DNA of 64,000 nt from the NCBI RefSeq assembly GCF_018128225.1, contig NZ_CP072377.1, forward strand, positions 620,001 through 684,000, read 5' to 3'. How positions within the stretch are numbered: the stretch's first letter is position 1; every line of letters starts with the position of its first letter. The stretch comes from Leptotrichia sp. oral taxon 218 (GTDB lineage: Bacteria; Fusobacteriota; Fusobacteriia; Fusobacteriales; Leptotrichiaceae). Position numbers and translations under genes: made by a program. Below are positions 62,813 through 64,000 of the stretch, piece by piece. Under the pieces are notes generated by a model. The model had not been told where the DNA came from, made no database searches, and was given only the letters and a program-made list of their open reading frames with translations.

Positions 62813-63032
62813 TGAATTATATAAAAACTTTAAAAAATTAAAAGAAGCAGAAGAAAGAGTTAGTACTGCTAAGAATAGCGAGGAGAAAAATTACTTGTAT
62901 AAGGAATATCTGAGAATGGATAGAGAATTTTTTGAAGAATTGAAATGCTCTGAGGTTGCAAAAGAGATAGGTTTGATTGTTGTACGAGAATTGTATGAAT
63001 TGTATTTTAGTGATAAAAAATCAAAAGAGTAG
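62793..63032 (+). CDS. Small protein coupled to the MuF gene
   Basis: A 79-residue, mostly helical acidic/basic protein (MKLTVDSELYKNFKKLKEAEE...) that overlaps the MuF gene by 20 bases. No family recognised. Small genes at this place next to MuF proteins with effector-like tails could be partners or immunity proteins; nothing in the sequence shows which. A terminator follows directly. Confidence 0.6.
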   Translation: MKLTVDSELYKNFKKLKEAEERVSTAKNSEEKNYLYKEYLRMDREFFEELKCSEVAKEIGLIVVRELYELYFSDKKSKE

Positions 63033-63050
63033 TTTAACGACTGCTCTTTT
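63023..63050 (+). terminator. Hairpin terminator before the scaffold gene
   Basis: AAAAGAGTAG pairs with CTGCTCTTTT (one U-G), followed by T/A-rich sequence. It overlaps the stop codon of the preceding gene and may lower transcription into scaffold and capsid genes or mark a processing site. Confidence 0.6.
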
Positions 63051-63126
63051 TATTTGTCGTACTGAGGGACATTAAACATCTAGGTAGAAAATAATAGTCG
63101 ACAGACTTTAAATGGGAGGGACAGTT

Positions 63127-63615
63127 ATGTCAGAAATCACATTTACACAGGAACAAGTAGATGAAATGATTAAAGAAAGAATTGCAAGAGAGAGAAAAAA
63201 GTTTGAAAGTGAGAAAAAAGAATTGGAGAGAAAGCACGGTGAAACGATTGAAGATTATGAAACAAGAATCAATAATGCCAATCTTACTGCAGAAGAGAAG
63301 TATAATAAGAGCCTTGCTGAACTTCAAAAACAACTTGATACTTCAAATACGGAACTTGCAACATTGAAAACTAATGAGATGAAAAAGGCTATATTAGGGA
63401 AATATAAAATTCCAGATAGTTTTTTAGGCAGCATTACTGGAAATACTCAAGAAGAGATTGAAGATAGTGTGAAATCTTTTTCTGAAAATTTATCTAGCTA
63501 TCTTAAAACACAAAGCGGAGGAACACCAAACTCTTTAAACGGTGGAAGTGAAGGAGAAAAAGATAAAAAAGATATAGGACTTGAAGCATTCGATAAGGTT
63601 TTTAGTTCTTTTTAA
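63127..63615 (+). CDS. Scaffold protein (DUF4355-like)
   Basis: A 162-residue protein. The start at 63127 (MSEITFTQEQVDEMIKERIA) is chosen for the GGGAGGG site, over the upstream in-frame 63112. The central part is a long coiled coil of Glu/Lys/Arg, followed by GKYKIPDSFLGSITGNTQEE and a flexible Gly/Ser/Lys tail that would contact the capsid. This is the standard layout of capsid-assembly scaffold proteins placed just before the major capsid gene. Confidence 0.85.
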   Translation: MSEITFTQEQVDEMIKERIARERKKFESEKKELERKHGETIEDYETRINNANLTAEEKYNKSLAELQKQLDTSNTELATLKTNEMKKAILGKYKIPDSFLGSITGNTQEEIEDSVKSFSENLSSYLKTQSGGTPNSLNGGSEGEKDKKDIGLEAFDKVFSSF

Positions 63616-63635
63616 TTTAAAGGAGATGATAGAAT

Positions 63636-64000
63636 ATGGCAATGATTTATACTGAATTATTTGCAGACAGAATTGATGAAAGATTTACAAGTGAAGCAGT
63701 ATCACAGAAAATAGTAAATAATGATTACAGCTTTGTAGGTGCTAAAACTGTAAAAGTTACTTCGATTAATACGGTTGATAATAGGGACTATAACAGAAAT
63801 ACAGGTTATGGAAATGCGGACATTTTACAAAATTCAATCCAAGAAATGACATTAACAAAAGATAGATCTTTTAAAATGCTTTTGGATAAAATGGACGAAG
63901 ACGAGACAAAAATTAAAGCTGGAGAAGTATTGGCAAGACAATTGAGAGAAAGAGTAATTCCTGAGATTGAGAAATACAGATTTGAAACAATTCTTAAAAC
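63636..64000 (+). CDS. Major capsid protein (partial)
   Basis: The gene runs off the window; the first 121 residues are visible, beginning MAMIYTELFADRIDERFTSE. The start follows AAAGGAGATGAT. The segment VSQKIVNNDYSFVGAKTVKVT and the following charged helix match phage capsid proteins of the HK97 type that lie after a DUF4355-like scaffold. Assignment rests on position and on this N-terminal pattern; the diagnostic core of the fold lies beyond the window. Confidence 0.8.
   Translation, partial: MAMIYTELFADRIDERFTSEAVSQKIVNNDYSFVGAKTVKVTSINTVDNRDYNRNTGYGNADILQNSIQEMTLTKDRSFKMLLDKMDEDETKIKAGEVLARQLRERVIPEIEKYRFETILK

Larger units (their letters stand above)
41747..64000. mobile_element. Prophage, siphovirus type (right end outside window)
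   Basis: The region runs from the integrase through recombination, control, replication and packaging genes to the major capsid gene, in the order usual for temperate siphoviruses of Firmicutes and Fusobacteria. The left boundary is placed where the DUF4291 homology stops. The att core cannot be identified because the other end is missing. Structural genes up to the capsid look intact, apart from the intron in the terminase gene, which is expected to splice. Confidence 0.88.

Noticed and set aside
1-64000. tRNA or rRNA genes
   Set aside because: I saw no cloverleaf with a CCA-type acceptor or TTCGA-type arm and no rRNA segments. Integration next to a tRNA was looked for at 41.7-41.9 kb and not found.

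Overview
The window is AT-rich DNA with dense, mostly co-directional genes. The three giant type V autotransporters share an N-terminal leader domain and a terminal beta-barrel of the kind known from Leptotrichia and other Fusobacteria. With the fabD-acpP-fabF-rnc-coaD-radA-disA gene order, this suggests a Leptotrichia-like oral fusobacterium. The genus is inferred from family recognition; no database search was run.

Layout. (1) 1-7.6 kb: a housekeeping run, comprising the end of a membrane protein gene, fabD, acpP, fabF, rnc, coaD, radA, disA and a YqhQ/DUF1385 membrane protein. (2) 7.7-31 kb: a tandem array of three paralogous autotransporter genes of about 6.8-7.1 kb. The spacer after the first gene has taken a TnpB-type IS element and a small MITE-like insertion, both revealed by comparison with the sister spacer. 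(3) 31-41.7 kb: an accessory zone with an M18 aminopeptidase, a decayed fourth autotransporter, a ~200-bp tnpB-less derivative of the IS, an EF-G2-like GTPase, a second broken tnpB element, a DUF697-type GTPase, a permuted-papain-like protein, HEAT-like genes and fragments, and a DUF4291 gene cut off at its 3' side. (4) From about 41.75 kb to the window end: a siphovirus-type prophage whose right end lies outside the window.

The prophage is ordered as integrase, excisionase-like protein, leftward early operon (YopX, RecT, DUF1351, YqaJ exonuclease), and a control region with 15-bp palindromic operators placed exactly inside the spacers of two divergent sigma70 promoters. Next come a repressor-like HTH gene, a cargo-like Mrr-type endonuclease, a Cro-like HTH gene, replication genes (initiator with internal iterons, G39P-like loader), a MazG-like fusion, RecU, an HNH protein, a lipoprotein, a PLD-like cargo gene and an ArpU-like late regulator. 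The packaging and head genes follow: TerS, TerL, portal, MuF-like head protein, scaffold and major capsid.

The most striking element is an 808-nt group I intron that interrupts the large terminase gene between its Walker A and Walker B motifs. It carries a GIY-YIG homing endonuclease gene with its own consensus promoter and an intrinsic terminator. The splice sites can be assigned to the base: P1 has the canonical U-G wobble, P7 pairs, P9 has a GAAA loop, the intron ends in G, and splicing restores the terminase frame. Other notable points are the TnpB element family with predictable omega-RNAs (one guide nearly matches the sister spacer), a 110-bp mini-transposon inside a tnpB with an AAT duplication, and a JAMM-like HNHP motif fused to the MuF head protein.
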